From: Capnocytophaga sp. oral taxon 878
GTDB taxonomy: Bacteria > Bacteroidota > Bacteroidia > Flavobacteriales > Flavobacteriaceae
Reading direction: 5' to 3'
NCBI RefSeq assembly: GCF_002999135.1
Contig: NZ_CP027229.1
Location: forward strand, 2,765,501-2,829,500
DNA length: 64,000 nucleotides
The position numbers and the translations under genes are program-made. Numbering within the stretch: the stretch's first letter is position 1; each line of letters starts with the position of its first letter. The notes under the pieces were generated by a model. That model worked only from the letters and a program-made list of their open reading frames with translations, searched no databases and had not been told where the DNA came from. Shown in pieces: positions 26,597 to 38,800 of this stretch.

Positions 26597-27715
26597 CTAT
26601 TTGGAGTGTAGCAAGCGGGTGAGCTTGATGGCTAAATCGGTAAAGATGACTTTGCCGTTACCATTACGCTCGACGTGCAGTTGTGCTTCTTCAATAAGTT
26701 GGTATATGGCTTCGATGTTATTGCCGTGAATGAAAGGGGCAAAGCGCTCTAACTGAAAGCTAGGGTCGGTGAACTGGATGTATACCAAATTGCTTGCCTT
26801 GTAGTTTAGCAATAATGCCTGCCTGAAAACTTCGGCACAATACTGCAAAAACTGTTTTTGAGCTTCGCGCCCTACGGTGTTAATCTCATCACTCCACGCT
26901 AGTAGTCCTTGTATGGCGGCTTTGTTCCCTTTGGCGCGGTAGGCGCTGCGTACCCAAGCTATGAACCAACGCTCAAAAAGGGCGTCTTCTCCTTCTTTAT
27001 TGTCCATTAGTTGGAGTGCTTTGTTATAGTTGCCTTGTGCGCGTAGGGCTATTTTGGTAGCTTCGGTTTCGGGTACGCCACGAGAGATAAGAGCGCCTCG
27101 GATGGCGTTCTCACTTAGGGGAGGGAAGCGCAGTATTTGGCATCGGGATTTGATGGTATCGAGCAGGGCGTTTTCATCTTCGACTACTAATATGAAAACT
27201 GTTTTCTCGGCTGGTTCTTCGAGTAGTTTTAGCAGCTTATTGGCAGCTTCGAGGTTCATTTTTTCGGCCATCCAAATAATCATCACTTTATAGCCACCTT
27301 CAAAGGATTTGAGGGCGAGCTTATTGGTGATTTCTTTGGCTTCGTTGACGCCTATATTGGCTTGTTTTTTTTCGATTCCTAAGAATGTGAACCAATCGAA
27401 GAGGGAGCCGTAGGGCTGTTCCTTTACAAAGGTGCGCCACTCGTCCATAAACAATGAGCTTACGGGGTCTTTCTTTACCTTATCGTTGGTGGAGGTGGGG
27501 AAGGCGAAGTGGAGGTCGGGGTGGGCGAGTTGTGCGCACTGTGCGGCTGCCTTGGGGTTGGCTTGTGATAGGATAAGCCCAGCATAGGCAATCGCCATAG
27601 GGAGGGCGCCTTGCCCTTCGGCAGCTACAAACAGCTGTGCGTGGGGGATTCGGCCAGCGCTAACACTTGCTTGTAAATAGTTTTTTATGGTATCGTATCC
27701 TAAAATATTGTCCAT
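26597..27715 (-). CDS. holB: DNA polymerase III delta-prime subunit
   Basis: 372 residues; part of the clamp loader. IPHAQLFVAAEGQGALPMAI replaces a working Walker A (no GKS/T), as in other delta-prime subunits, which do not hydrolyse ATP. EKMNLEAANKLLKLLEEPAE and the sensor-1 SRCQILRFPPL are the typical downstream motifs. The upstream spacer (27716-27815) shows nothing I recognise. Confidence 0.92.
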   Translation of the reverse strand: MDNILGYDTIKNYLQASVSAGRIPHAQLFVAAEGQGALPMAIAYAGLILSQANPKAAAQCAQLAHPDLHFAFPTSTNDKVKKDPVSSLFMDEWRTFVKEQPYGSLFDWFTFLGIEKKQANIGVNEAKEITNKLALKSFEGGYKVMIIWMAEKMNLEAANKLLKLLEEPAEKTVFILVVEDENALLDTIKSRCQILRFPPLSENAIRGALISRGVPETEATKIALRAQGNYNKALQLMDNKEGEDALFERWFIAWVRSAYRAKGNKAAIQGLLAWSDEINTVGREAQKQFLQYCAEVFRQALLLNYKASNLVYIQFTDPSFQLERFAPFIHGNNIEAIYQLIEEAQLHVERNGNGKVIFTDLAIKLTRLLHSK

Positions 27716-27815
27716 TGTTAAGGTGTATGGTGTTAGGAGTTAGTAGGTTTTTAGTAAAGCAATGGTAGGGAGAATAGTACTGCCCCTAACAAGAATAGTA
27801 TTGCTAAAAAGTGAA

Positions 27816-27923
27816 TTACAAAACTATTTTTTCAGAATAGGCATTTGATTTATTTCTTCTTATCCAATAGGTGAGTGTTTCATCAAGATTATCAATAGCA
27901 TTATCTGTCCAAAATAATTCCAT
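27816..27923 (-). pseudogene. ParE/RelE-family toxin, truncated after 35 residues
   Basis: From the ATG at 27923 the frame reads MELFWTDNAIDNLDETLTYW then IRRNKSNAYSEKIVL and a stop. Its start resembles ParE/RelE toxins (W-x-D-x-A, L, YW), which normally run about 95-100 residues. Neither of the other frames downstream continues the family. It overlaps the end of the upstream small gene by 23 bp, the layout of an antitoxin-toxin pair. The active-site C-terminal half is gone. Confidence 0.6.
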
Positions 27924-28146
27924 GTTTTTCTTGTATTAATTTGTGAACTTCTGAAGTATGCTTGTAAAGTCCTAATCTTTTTTGCTCTTTAGATTTCTCT
28001 ATATTTTCTATATCTTCTGCCGACAAATTGTAGTAGAAATCATCGTTTTCTAGAACTGTTGTTTTTATTTTAAACCTATCAAACAAAGGTTGGAACAACA
28101 ATAAATCGGCATTGTTGAAAATTATTTTAAGTGTTGTTGTGTCCAT
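27901..28146 (-). CDS. Probable antitoxin of a ParE/RelE-type pair (now without toxin)
   Basis: 81 residues, acidic, with YNLSAEDIENIEKSKEQKRL then GLYKHTSEVHKLIQEKHGI. No named family is certain. The helical, charged C-terminal part and the overlap with a broken ParE/RelE-like frame make an antitoxin the best reading. 19 bp after terC, in the same direction, so it is probably transcribed from the terC promoter. Confidence 0.55.
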   Translation of the reverse strand: MDTTTLKIIFNNADLLLFQPLFDRFKIKTTVLENDDFYYNLSAEDIENIEKSKEQKRLGLYKHTSEVHKLIQEKHGIILDR

Positions 28147-28165
28147 TGTATTAAACTTTTAAGTA

Positions 28166-28948
28166 TTAGTTATTGTTTTTTTTTCGCATTCTCATATTGA
28201 GGAACTCAACTCCTAATGAGAAGGCGATGGCAAAGTACAAGTAGCCCTTAGGTACCGCCCCTACGGTTTGCCCAGCGAGTACGGCTTCGGAAAGGTGCAT
28301 ACTCTCGGTGATGAGCATAAAGCCGATGAGTATCAGGAATGAAAGGGCTAATATTTGTATTGAAGGATTGCGGTTCACGAAGTTGCCTACGGGGTTGGCA
28401 AAGAGCATCATTATGGCTACTGAAAGCACGACTGCTGTAATCATTAGGTACAGAGCGCCGTTAATTCCATTGGTCATACCTACGGCGGTGAGGATACTAT
28501 CGACTGAGAAGATGATATCGATGAGTAGTATTTGTATAATTGTACCGCCAAATGAGGCGTGCTGGCGAGCTTGAGGCTCATCGGACTGGGTAACGTGTTC
28601 GATATGGTTTACTTTGGCGTGGATTTCTTTGGTAGATTTGTACAGCAAGAAAATACCACCGGCGAGCAATATGAGAGCCTGTCCGTTAAAATGAGCTGAG
28701 AACCAGCCCCAATCGAAACTGATGAGGGGGTCTTTTAACTTTATAAGGTAGGATACGCCTAAGAGCAACCCTATGCGCATAAACATAGCTAAAAAGAGCC
28801 CTAAGCGGGTGGCGCCTTTGCGCTGATGCTCGGGCAGCTTACCGGTAACTATTGATATAAATATCACATTATCAATCCCTAAAACTATTTCTAAAAAGGT
28901 TAGGGTAATGAGCGCCACAAGGGCATCGGCTGAAAAAAGGAATTCCAT
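28166..28948 (-). CDS. TerC-family integral membrane protein
   Basis: 260 residues, about seven membrane helices. TFLEIVLGIDNVIFISIVTG near the start and IDIIFSVDSILTAVGMTNG in the middle are the two acidic in-membrane repeats of the TerC family, linked to tellurite resistance and, in several bacteria, manganese export. The C-terminal cytosolic tail is short. Canonical promoter at 28975-29004. Confidence 0.93.
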   Translation of the reverse strand: MEFLFSADALVALITLTFLEIVLGIDNVIFISIVTGKLPEHQRKGATRLGLFLAMFMRIGLLLGVSYLIKLKDPLISFDWGWFSAHFNGQALILLAGGIFLLYKSTKEIHAKVNHIEHVTQSDEPQARQHASFGGTIIQILLIDIIFSVDSILTAVGMTNGINGALYLMITAVVLSVAIMMLFANPVGNFVNRNPSIQILALSFLILIGFMLITESMHLSEAVLAGQTVGAVPKGYLYFAIAFSLGVEFLNMRMRKKNNN

Positions 28949-28974
28949 TTATTAAATCTTTAGTTTTTAGAGTG

Positions 28975-29004
28975 CAAAAGTACAAAATAAATATCAATTA
29001 GCAA
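28975..29004 (-). promoter_or_regulatory. Promoter of terC
   Basis: Minus strand TTG (29002-29004), 19 bp, TACTTTTG (28975-28982). Confidence 0.75.
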
Positions 29005-29232
29005 GATTTTTTACTTAGTTTTTGTGGAGGTTGTATTGGGAGGGCTAATTCTTTTTGGGGGAGGCTATTGGACAAGGGGAAAGAAGAGAGTTGCGGGGAG
29101 GAGCATTGGCTATTGACAGTAATAGGGAGGAGGGGAGGGGAGATGAAAATAATGCAATGTTTTGGCGATTTGGTTGCGAATTATGCAATGGAAGGTGTGG
29201 GGTGAATACAACTGATAATCAGCAAGGTAATG

Positions 29233-29276
29233 TTTATCCTTCGTTTATAGTTCGTTTATCCTTCGTTATAAGTTCG
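29233..29276 (-). repeat. Dispersed 44-bp iteron element, copy B
   Basis: Minus strand units: CGAACTTATAA, CGAAGGATAAA, CGAACTATAAA, CGAAGGATAAA. Contains the 35-bp stretch identical in copies B-F. Confidence 0.92.
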
Positions 29277-29725
29277 TTTAAGGTAGGTGATAGATAAGAG
29301 ATAAGAGGTGAGAGAGTGGGGTTGGGAAGGGCTGATTATAAGGGGGAAGGAGTTAGGAGATAGGGGATAGGGAGGGAGGGAGTGGTTTTGCATTATTCGC
29401 AAAGAAAATGGATTTTTGATGAAGAATAATAAATGAGAGAGGAAAAGAGGGTGAAGGGAGGGGGAGGACTGGTTACTTGTAGGCTTGAGGCTTACCTCTT
29501 TTTACACTCTTTTTGGGGTGATTTACCGGTTATTGGCGACTAATTTCACGGCATATAGCTGTTAAATTTTCATCTATAAAACGTTAAAAAAATAAATAAT
29601 TGTGAGGTTTGGTGGGAGGTTATTTTTATTTGTATATATTTATAAATCAGTATTTTGGGTTGTGTTTTGTGGTGTGATATTCGGTTACTGTGTCCTTAAA
29701 AAATTAACATTTAACTTTTTTATAT

Positions 29726-29756
29726 TTTGTCACCTCGATAAAAATGTGTACTTTTG
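29726..29756 (+). promoter_or_regulatory. Promoter of the giant surface protein gene
   Basis: TTTG (29726-29729), 19 bp, TACTTTTG (29749-29756), 57 bp before the ATG. Confidence 0.8.
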
Positions 29757-29813
29757 TGCATTAAAGTATCTAATAACAGACAGTATTTGTTTCAAGAATA
29801 GCATATAATCATT

Positions 29814-32800
29814 ATGAAAAAGTTTTTTCTAACAATTCTTTTAGTAATAACAACAATCTTCACCGCTTTGGCACAAATGCCTCTGAACCTCAATGCTTTC
29901 CAGCATCAGGTTACTAAAGGGCAGTGTATGGGCGATAGTAAACTGAAAATTACTCTTCCTCCGGGGATGGGTAGTGCCGGTACCAAGGTGCAAGTGAAAT
30001 TGGATATACCTAACGACCCTGTAGGGCGTACCGAGCCTATGGAAATAGGAGTTTCGGGGAAAGACGTGTATGAGTTTCAAGGGCTGAAAGTGGGTACTTA
30101 CACTGTTACTCTTATTGAGGTAGAGACTAATAAAAGATCTAATGCCCGTACGGTATCAGTTACTTCTAATTATGTGCCACCTATCTTCACTGTATTTAAG
30201 TCATACCCACCATCTTGTGCTGGTGCGGGGGATGACGGGCGAGTGGAATTCACTATTCAGAAAGGGGCTAAAGGTCCTTTTGAGGTAGTACTTAAGAAAG
30301 GAAGTACTACTGTGTATAGTAATAATAATCTTGTTAATCCTAATGTAAATCAGCCTTTTGCTGTAACTATACAAGGTACGGCAGCACAGCCTATTACTGC
30401 AGGTAATGATTATACTCTTTCTGTACACGACAAAGCAGGAGGGGTATCTTCTTGTGGTGATACCAACTACCGTGCTTTCTCTGTAAATCAGCCTGAGCTT
30501 ACGATTGATTGTATGGAGTTTGAAATAGAAGGCGATCGTAGTACATTAAGGGTTGATAAGAACTGCAAGTTCTTTATGTCGTTTCGCCTAAAACGCAAAG
30601 ACAATGTAGATATCTATGGCTTAGAATCACAGATAAAAGCACGTGCCAATACAGCTGTTCTGAGACGTTATAACAGTGCTGGAGTGCTACAAGGTACTTA
30701 TGATATTACCAATAAATACCAGAACCAAGAGCGAGCAGGTGAAGCAAATGCTTATTCATTCTCTACTAAAGGCGTAGTACAGTTTGAAGAAAATGATATA
30801 GTAGAATTGACGTTAAATTTGGGTAAAACTACTGTAGTAAAGAAATTCAAACTTGATGAAAACAAGGTAGATGTACTTAAAAATAGGACTACAGAAACTA
30901 ATGTACCTGCTAATGAAGGTCATTACATATTTTTGCATAGGGGAGGTTCTTCGGCTATTGAGGCTACGAACCGATCAGACTTAAATGTAAACCCTGCTGA
31001 TCCTTGTCCGACACCGAATACTAAAAGGTATTTGTTGGTAAATACTTATTTTAGGAAAGTAAAATTGCCTAATCCTGATAATGCTTCGGATACATTTAAT
31101 TTTGGTTATTATGATTGGCAAGGCTTTACAATAGCCGATTGGTTATCTAACCCTTCTGTTGGTACTCACGGTTTTTATTATGAGGTGTACCAATATACTG
31201 GTACGAAGCAATATCCAGGTTTTGAAGCGGGTTCATATACAGGTGGTGAAATTAATGATAACACCAAATGGCAATTATTAACACCTGGTTCTGATTATAA
31301 CTGGATAAATAACAATGGTACGCTCTATGCTGATTTATCAGGGCGTTCTGATGGATATTATAAAGTAAAATTTAAAACCAAAGGGTATTCAAACTGTTAT
31401 GAGCCTGTACGTATTGCTGAAGTTAAGACAGCCCATAGCAAAATAGCAGAGCGCTTTAACGGTATTGAAGTTGATAGAGGTGCCTATAAAGGTACAGTAA
31501 CCTTGCGCAAATGGGTAGCAGGGTACCATTTTAATTATCCTATTACTGTAAAATTGGACTATGTGGATGACGGAGGTACTGGTACCCGTACTTATGATTT
31601 CCAAACAGCCTTGCCATTTGAACCATTGCGCAAAGTAACTTATACCTTCCCAATGGTTAAACAGGTATGGAATCCTGATATTTCAAATGATGCATACCGC
31701 TTTGAGTTTGGTGATATACCGCCAGGGCAATATGATGTTACCATTACTGATGCTTGTGGCAATGCTGCTACCAAGAGAATTAACCTTGATACACCTATGC
31801 AATATGATAAAGATGAACTGAAGGTAGTACAAGGCTGTCAAGGTACGTCTAAAATATCATACGCATTGGAAGCAACCCCTGTAGGTACTATACAGTATAC
31901 AGCTTTCACTCTGTTCAAAAAAACAAATGCAGGTACTTGGCAACAAGTAGAGCGCTCTCGTGACAGAACACATACCTTTAATAACCTTTCGGATGGTGAG
32001 TATAAGTTTGAATCTACTTATTATTATCATGCTCGTATTAAAGAAATTGATAATCCAGGGTCGGCAACTGAAAAGGTTACCATGATTACCAACCCTCTTG
32101 CTGCATTAGGGGGCTATAGTATGGTGCCATCAGAAGATGCAGATAAGCTATCTTATGATATTGCCAACAGGAGCCGAATTACTAACCACGTAAGCCGTGT
32201 GTACCTGACTATTAGTCCTACAGGAGCTTTGCAGCGTGATGTAGTAGGGACATCTTGCTCATCGGCTGGAGGTACAGGGTTGGTGGCTGTACGTGTGAAA
32301 AACCCTGAATATATTAACTATCCACTTCAGTTTGTACTGAAACGTCCTGATGGCACAGAGGTGTCTTCTAGTCCTCAGTTTCAAGCTGCATCGGGAGAGA
32401 CTGGTTACGTATTTAAAAACGTACCTAATGGCACCTATGTAGTTGAAACTATTCATAGCTGTGGTAGTTATCCTGATAATAATATAATTGTAAACTCTAA
32501 TAACTATACTGCTCCTAGTATTACCTATATATCAAAATCTACCAACCCTTGTAATGGTGATGAGGTTGAACTTACCTTTGGGGGCTCTACTCAGCTGTTT
32601 GATATTGAGTGGTTCCGTGTAGAGACTGATAATACTGAAACTTCTTTAGGTATAACACAAACAATTACTGATACAGTTAAAAGAGCTACTCGTTACTTGG
32701 TACGCTATAACCTTGCTGATACTAGTTTGTGCGTAGTGAACCCTTCGGGAGTAGCATCTATAACGCCTCAGTTTACTCCTGATACTACCCCGCCGGTAAT

Positions 32801-35800
32801 TACAGGTTGCCCTACAGGCACTATTACTGTAAATACTCTTGTAGGGCAGTGTTATGGTGTAGCTAGTTGGGGTGTGGTAACTGCTACTGATAATTGTAGG
32901 GTAGGGGCTTGGAGCCAAACACACCAAAGTGGACAACATTTTGACGTTGGCTTGCATACAGTTACTTATGTGTTTGAAGATACATCGGGCAATGTGGCTA
33001 CTTGCACCTTTAATGTAGAGGTGAAGAGCAATGCTATTGATATGCAAATGAAAGATGACTTTGTAGATGGTACCAATGGCGTAATCACGCATAACTTGGC
33101 TACTACTGAAAGTTTCTACTACCGCATTAAGTATAAAAACATAGGACAGGAAAATGTTACTTCGGCTACTATGCAAATAACCTTGCCTAATCACCCAGGT
33201 GTGAAGATAGGTGAGCCTGATTTCTCTGGAGCTATTGAGACGACTTTCCGCCCTGTAGTAACTGAAAAGACTTCTAACACCTTTACTATTCATATCCCTG
33301 CGCAAACCTTGCGACCAGGGCAAGCTGAACGTGAAATACGTATCCCTTTACAGCTTAACGGTGATTGTGATGAGTTTGGTAAGCCTTGTATGAATATACT
33401 ACAAGCATCTTACACTTTCTCTTACGAAGGAGGGCGACCTAACTGTATAGTGCCTAAGCAAACCAAAACAAGCTCGACTACTATACAAGTTTCTACTGCT
33501 TCGTGCAACCGTTCGGAGTTGTATTGTGTAAGTGATCCTGCTATTACTACACGCCTTACTGCTATTGCTGGTTTTGATCGTTATATATGGTACAAAGATG
33601 GCTTACAACAAGCAAACCCATTGAATCTTAACTATATTGATGCAACAGCTACAGGAACTTATCGTGTAGAAAAAATAAAAGAGTGCAATGGCACTACTTA
33701 TACTACTACTGAACAAATACAGCTAGTAGATGGCGAGAATATTACAGATCCTATCCGCTCACAAGCTAATGGAGGAGATAAATGTGCTTCGGAAGATATT
33801 TATGTAAGCCACATTATTTTGTGTAATGAGTCGTCTAGAACGTTGAAGGTTAACTTCCGTAACTCAAAAATAGAATGGCAACAGTTAAATAATGGTGCAA
33901 GTCCTAAAGGGCAAAACTGTCCTAACACTACTGATAGTGACTGGCATACTGTTTCTACAAATCCAAGTTTCACAGTAAACTCTACAGCACATTACCGCTT
34001 GCGTGTGACTAATGCTGGAGGAGATTGTGTAAGCCTATTCCATTTTGATGTATTTAACAATGCCCTTTCAGGCGAAGTAACTAATTATAATGATATTGAC
34101 AGCTATCGAGCAGGTAACATTTCTATTAAAATGGCTACCTCGGGTATAGCTTATAAATATGTGATAAAAGATAACAGCGGTACTGTAATTCCACAGAACG
34201 GACAGCTCTCAATCACTAAAAACTCGCCTATTCATTCATTCACAATTACTAATCCTGGTAATTATGTAATTGAGGTAACCTCACCTTCTTTGCCACAAAG
34301 CTGTAAGTGGACATATTCTCAAGAAATTAAGAGAACCCTAAAATTCACAGCTAAAGCAACAGCTAAAGCATGGAAAAATTGTAATCTACGTACTATTAAT
34401 TTCCAAGCATCGGGTGGTGATCCTACCTTTAGCTTTGCTATTTGGAGTATAGATGGCGTGATACAAAAAGGTTATACCAATTATAGTGATGTACAGCCTT
34501 CTGATTATATTGTTAATGGTATCCCTGTTGGTATTATAGGACAAGATCGAGATGTACAAATAACCCAGCCAGGTAGTTATGTATTCTTAGCTAAAGATGC
34601 ACAAAATGCATACGCTCTTACTCCTGCGATTGATATTTTACCTGAAGACTTTTTAGGTTATAAAATTAATATTCGTGATGTAGTTTGTGGGGCATTGCCT
34701 AACTCTGGACAAATATCAGTTACCTATAACACTCAGCAAAATGTGAAGTCTATACTTTATCGTTTTGATTCATTAGGCAATAAAGTATATGTAGATGAGA
34801 ATACAACAGGTTTCTTTAATAACCTTATTGCTGCTAAGTATGAGCTTGAAATAAGGGTAACTATGGGTAGCAGTGCTAGTGCTGTTTGTACTTATAGTAA
34901 TCCTAATCTTGAAGTTAAGAGTATGGATAGCACCATTCGTGCTTATGCTGGGGTAGCTGAAGATATTTCATGTGATACAGCGACCCCTACCAAGCAGTAC
35001 AAAGTAATTATTAATAATGTATCTGGAGGTACTGGTAAGGGCTATGAGTTCAGTGCTAATAATGTGAACTATAGTACTAATCCGGTGCTTATGGTAGGTT
35101 CTACTGCTTCAGTAGTATATGTGCGTGATAGTAATAAGTGTGTATTAGAAATTCCTATCCAAATAAAACCTATAGTGCCAGCTACTGTAACTACTACAGC
35201 AGTACAGTATGATTGTGAAGGTAAAGGTACCTTTACAGTTACTACCAATCCTACTGGTAACTATAAATTCCAAATTACTAATGCTGATGGTACTCTTAAT
35301 GAAACACGTACCTCAAATGTGTTTACACTTTCACCAGGAGTATATAGCATTTATGCTATCTACACTCCTGCCAATGTGACAGGTACTACACCTAATATAT
35401 TGTTTAAAGAAAATTTTGGCACAGGTTTAGATACTTGTGATTCTGATGTTATATTTATAACTTGTAATTCCAATGGTACAGCACTGACTAATAATCAATA
35501 TATGATTACCCGCCAAGTGCCTACGTTACCTATCTGGGTAAGTCCAACTCCTATTGATGCCTCAGGTGTTACTGATGGTCGTTATTTGGCTATTAATGGT
35601 GGTGCTACTGCTAATGATAGTGGAGTAGTGTATAAACGCACTATTAATGGTGTGGTAGTGAATCAAGAGCTGAGTGTATCAGTAAACTTATTCAATCTGA
35701 TACCTGCTAGCTATATAGGAGCAATAAATCCTAACTTGGTAGTACGACTTTATAACCCTGGTAATATGAGTCAGTATGTAGAAAAATCATTAGGGGAATT

Positions 35801-38800
35801 ACAACAGGCTGGTGCTTGGGTGAATAAGAAAGTAACCTTTGCTGCTACACAAGTAAACTATAACTCGGTAGTATTTGAAATTAGAAATATAGCTAATGAC
35901 TCTCAAGAAGGTTCGGACTTTGCTGTAGATGATATTGAAATATGGCAACCTACTAAAGTATGTGAAGTACGAGCAGAGGGAGTATCAGTAAATATAGAAA
36001 ATAATCGTAAATTTGCAGCTCGTGGTACTGCAGCTGATGAAAAATGTGGACAGAACGATGGTTCTATTTTCCTTACAGTAGATAATCCAGGAGGTAATAG
36101 TGTTGAGTATCAGCTTTCAGGTACTAATAGCTGGACAGCAGTAACCCTGTCAGCTACTACTATTACCCAAGGGGTAGCTACTATAACAGGTTTATCAGCT
36201 ATAAATAATGCTACAATTTATATACGTAAACCAGGTAATGCTAATTGTGTAACAAGCTTTAATTACACTATTAAGAAACCAGTGCCATTAACAGTTACAG
36301 CTACTATTCAGGCTCCTGTAAATTGCCAAAATACGTTTGCTTCAGTACGCTTTACTGCGGAAGGAGGTGCGCGTCCATATACTACTTTCCGTTATAGTCC
36401 TATAGGAGGTGGTACAGCCCCAGCTTCTAAAGCAGCAGTAAATAATGAAGCCGATTTCAATCTGGAACAAGGTACTTATCGTATAGAAGCTGTAGATGCC
36501 AATGGTTGTGTGGCTTCAGCTACCTTTGTAGTTCCTAATGTTAAACCTCTGCAAATAGAAGTAGTTGATTTAGAACCTTGCTTTGCAGGAGGTACTAGTG
36601 GTAGACTTCAAGTAAATGTGTTAAGTGGTAATGGTGAGTATCAGTTTAGTAAAGATAATATTACTTATGAAAATGCAGCCACTGCAAGTAGTACATCGTT
36701 TGCTTTTGAAAACCTAACTGCAGGTTCTTATACTATATATGTACGTGATGGTGGTTCTTGTACAACTCAAACTACTTACACTATTGAAAACCCATTACGT
36801 ATCAGAACTGTATTACATACAGCTAAAGATTGTACGCCTAATAGTCAGGCAGAGTTCAAGATAACTCACTCTGGTGGTCGTGTAGGTACACGTCAGTTTT
36901 TGTGGAGTAATAATCCAACATCGGGCTTTAGTGTAGCTATACCTACAGGTATGAGCTTAAGTACATCAGGTAACGAGTATACTTTCAAAACTAGTATAGA
37001 AGGAGATTACTATTTTAAAGTACGTTATCGTATGGATAATGGTGATTACTGTGAAGTATTATCGGATAAGCAAACTGTAAAGATAGTAGCTCCTGCGTTT
37101 ACAACTACCCCAACAGTTGAAAATGTAAATTGTGCAGGTATTAATACAGGTAAAATACTACTTAATAGTAGTAGTATTACTGGTGGTATACCTCCTTATT
37201 CTATATTGCTCTTTAACGGAATTACTACAGCACAATATGGTGTTGGCGATATAGTGGGATTACCAGCTGGAACTTATACTCTTACAATAGAAGATTCTAA
37301 ACATTGTACTTCAGAACCTATGCCTGTAGTTATTACTCAAGTACCTGCTATGGTAGCAACAGTAACCCATACTAACTTGAAATGTACAGGTAGTAGTGGA
37401 GGTACTTTATTATCAACAATTACAGCACAAGTAACGGCTGGCGGTACAGCTCCGTTTACTATTACCTTGCGTAAGAATGGTTTTGTTGATGAAATCCGTG
37501 CTAATGTACAAACAAATGATGCTGAGCAGTTTACTAATAAAGATATTGGTAGATACCAAGTGCTTGTTGAAGATAGCAAAGGCTGTAAGTATATAAATGA
37601 TTTTGTCATAGCTTCAGAATCTGACAATCTTGATGTACGTTCAACCACAGTTGTAGCTTGTGGAGGAACTAATGGTGAAGTAGCAGTATCAGTATTTGCA
37701 AGTTCAGGAAATACAATAGCTAATGGTCAGTATATAGCAGTGTACCACGCAGGCATGACAATGCCTGTAGGAGCAACACTACCTATACATACAGTGGGTG
37801 GTCATAATTGGTATCGTATGGGTGACGTAACAACTACAACCCTTTCTGACGGTACTATAGCACAAGCTTCTACGTATACCTTTACAGGCTTAGCTCCTGG
37901 AGTACGTTATACTTTCATAGTATACGACACTAACACTGGCTGTAGTTTTACAAAAGAAGCTAAAATTAAGGTGCCTACTACATCAAATTTAGAGGTGACT
38001 ATTACAGGAACAAAACCTACTACTTGTGCTGATAACAATGATGGTAAATTGAATTTATTCCTTAAAAACTGGAATACAGCAGGTAGTATAAATTATAATG
38101 TGTACAAATATCCACCTTCTAACCCTGTGCTTACCAATCCTGTAGATGCAGCAGGAAATAATCTACCTGTAGGAGGTGCATTGCCTCTTACGGGGACATC
38201 ATCAGTAGGTGAAAATGTTACTATACAAAATATACCAGCAGGTCGTTACTTTGTACTATTTACAGATCCAGTAACTCTTTGTACAATGGGATCAGAAGAG
38301 TTTACTATAGGTAAATCTTCTTCATTGCTTACAGCTACTGTAACAGTAACTAAAAATGCTAACTGCCAGCAGCCAGCAAATAATGGGTTAGGTAAGGTAG
38401 TAGTAGATGCTGCCGGAGGTACGGCTCCTTATCAGTATTACTATGAGGTTTATACTCCAGTAGTACTTACAGGTAATGCCTTAGATAATGCATTTAATAT
38501 TAATAATCACCAAGCCTCACGTGATTTGCCTTCAGGTACTTATCGTGTATATGTTCGTGATGCTAATGGTTGTGATAAGAACTATCAGGTAACTGTAGGT
38601 ATGGATAGTACTCCTGCTATAGCCTCTGTAGCTGTACACGATGCTTGTAGTGAGAATGCTGATTACCCTATAAGTGTAATATTCGCTACTAAAGGTGTGG
38701 GACAACATCTTTACAAAATAGATGGTATTACTAACTGGCAAAACTTTACTGTACCTACTTCAGCTACTGATAATGAGGCTTTATTGCCAATCCGTTTAGC

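Larger units (their letters stand above)
28949..29813. other. 865-bp divergent gap with repeat element copy B
   Basis: Holds the terC promoter, a purine-rich zone (plus strand G/A from about 29040 to 29465), the 44-bp iteron core, an AT-rich zone and the promoter of the giant gene. TTGCGAATTATGCAAT (29173) and TTTTGCATTATTCGCAA (29386) flank the core and recur at copy E. Open frames here look like non-coding artefacts of base skew. Nothing else is supported between 29465 and 29725. Confidence 0.7.

Noticed and set aside
29055..29297. Open frame in the terC-giant gene gap
   Set aside because: Purine-rich flank of repeat copy B; Gly/Arg/Glu-rich translation reading through the iteron core.
32646..33323. 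225-residue antisense frame inside the giant gene
   Set aside because: The sense frame is clearly coding (signal peptide to sorting domain, HYR domain at this place); the antisense one is a shadow of Thr/Val/Tyr codons.
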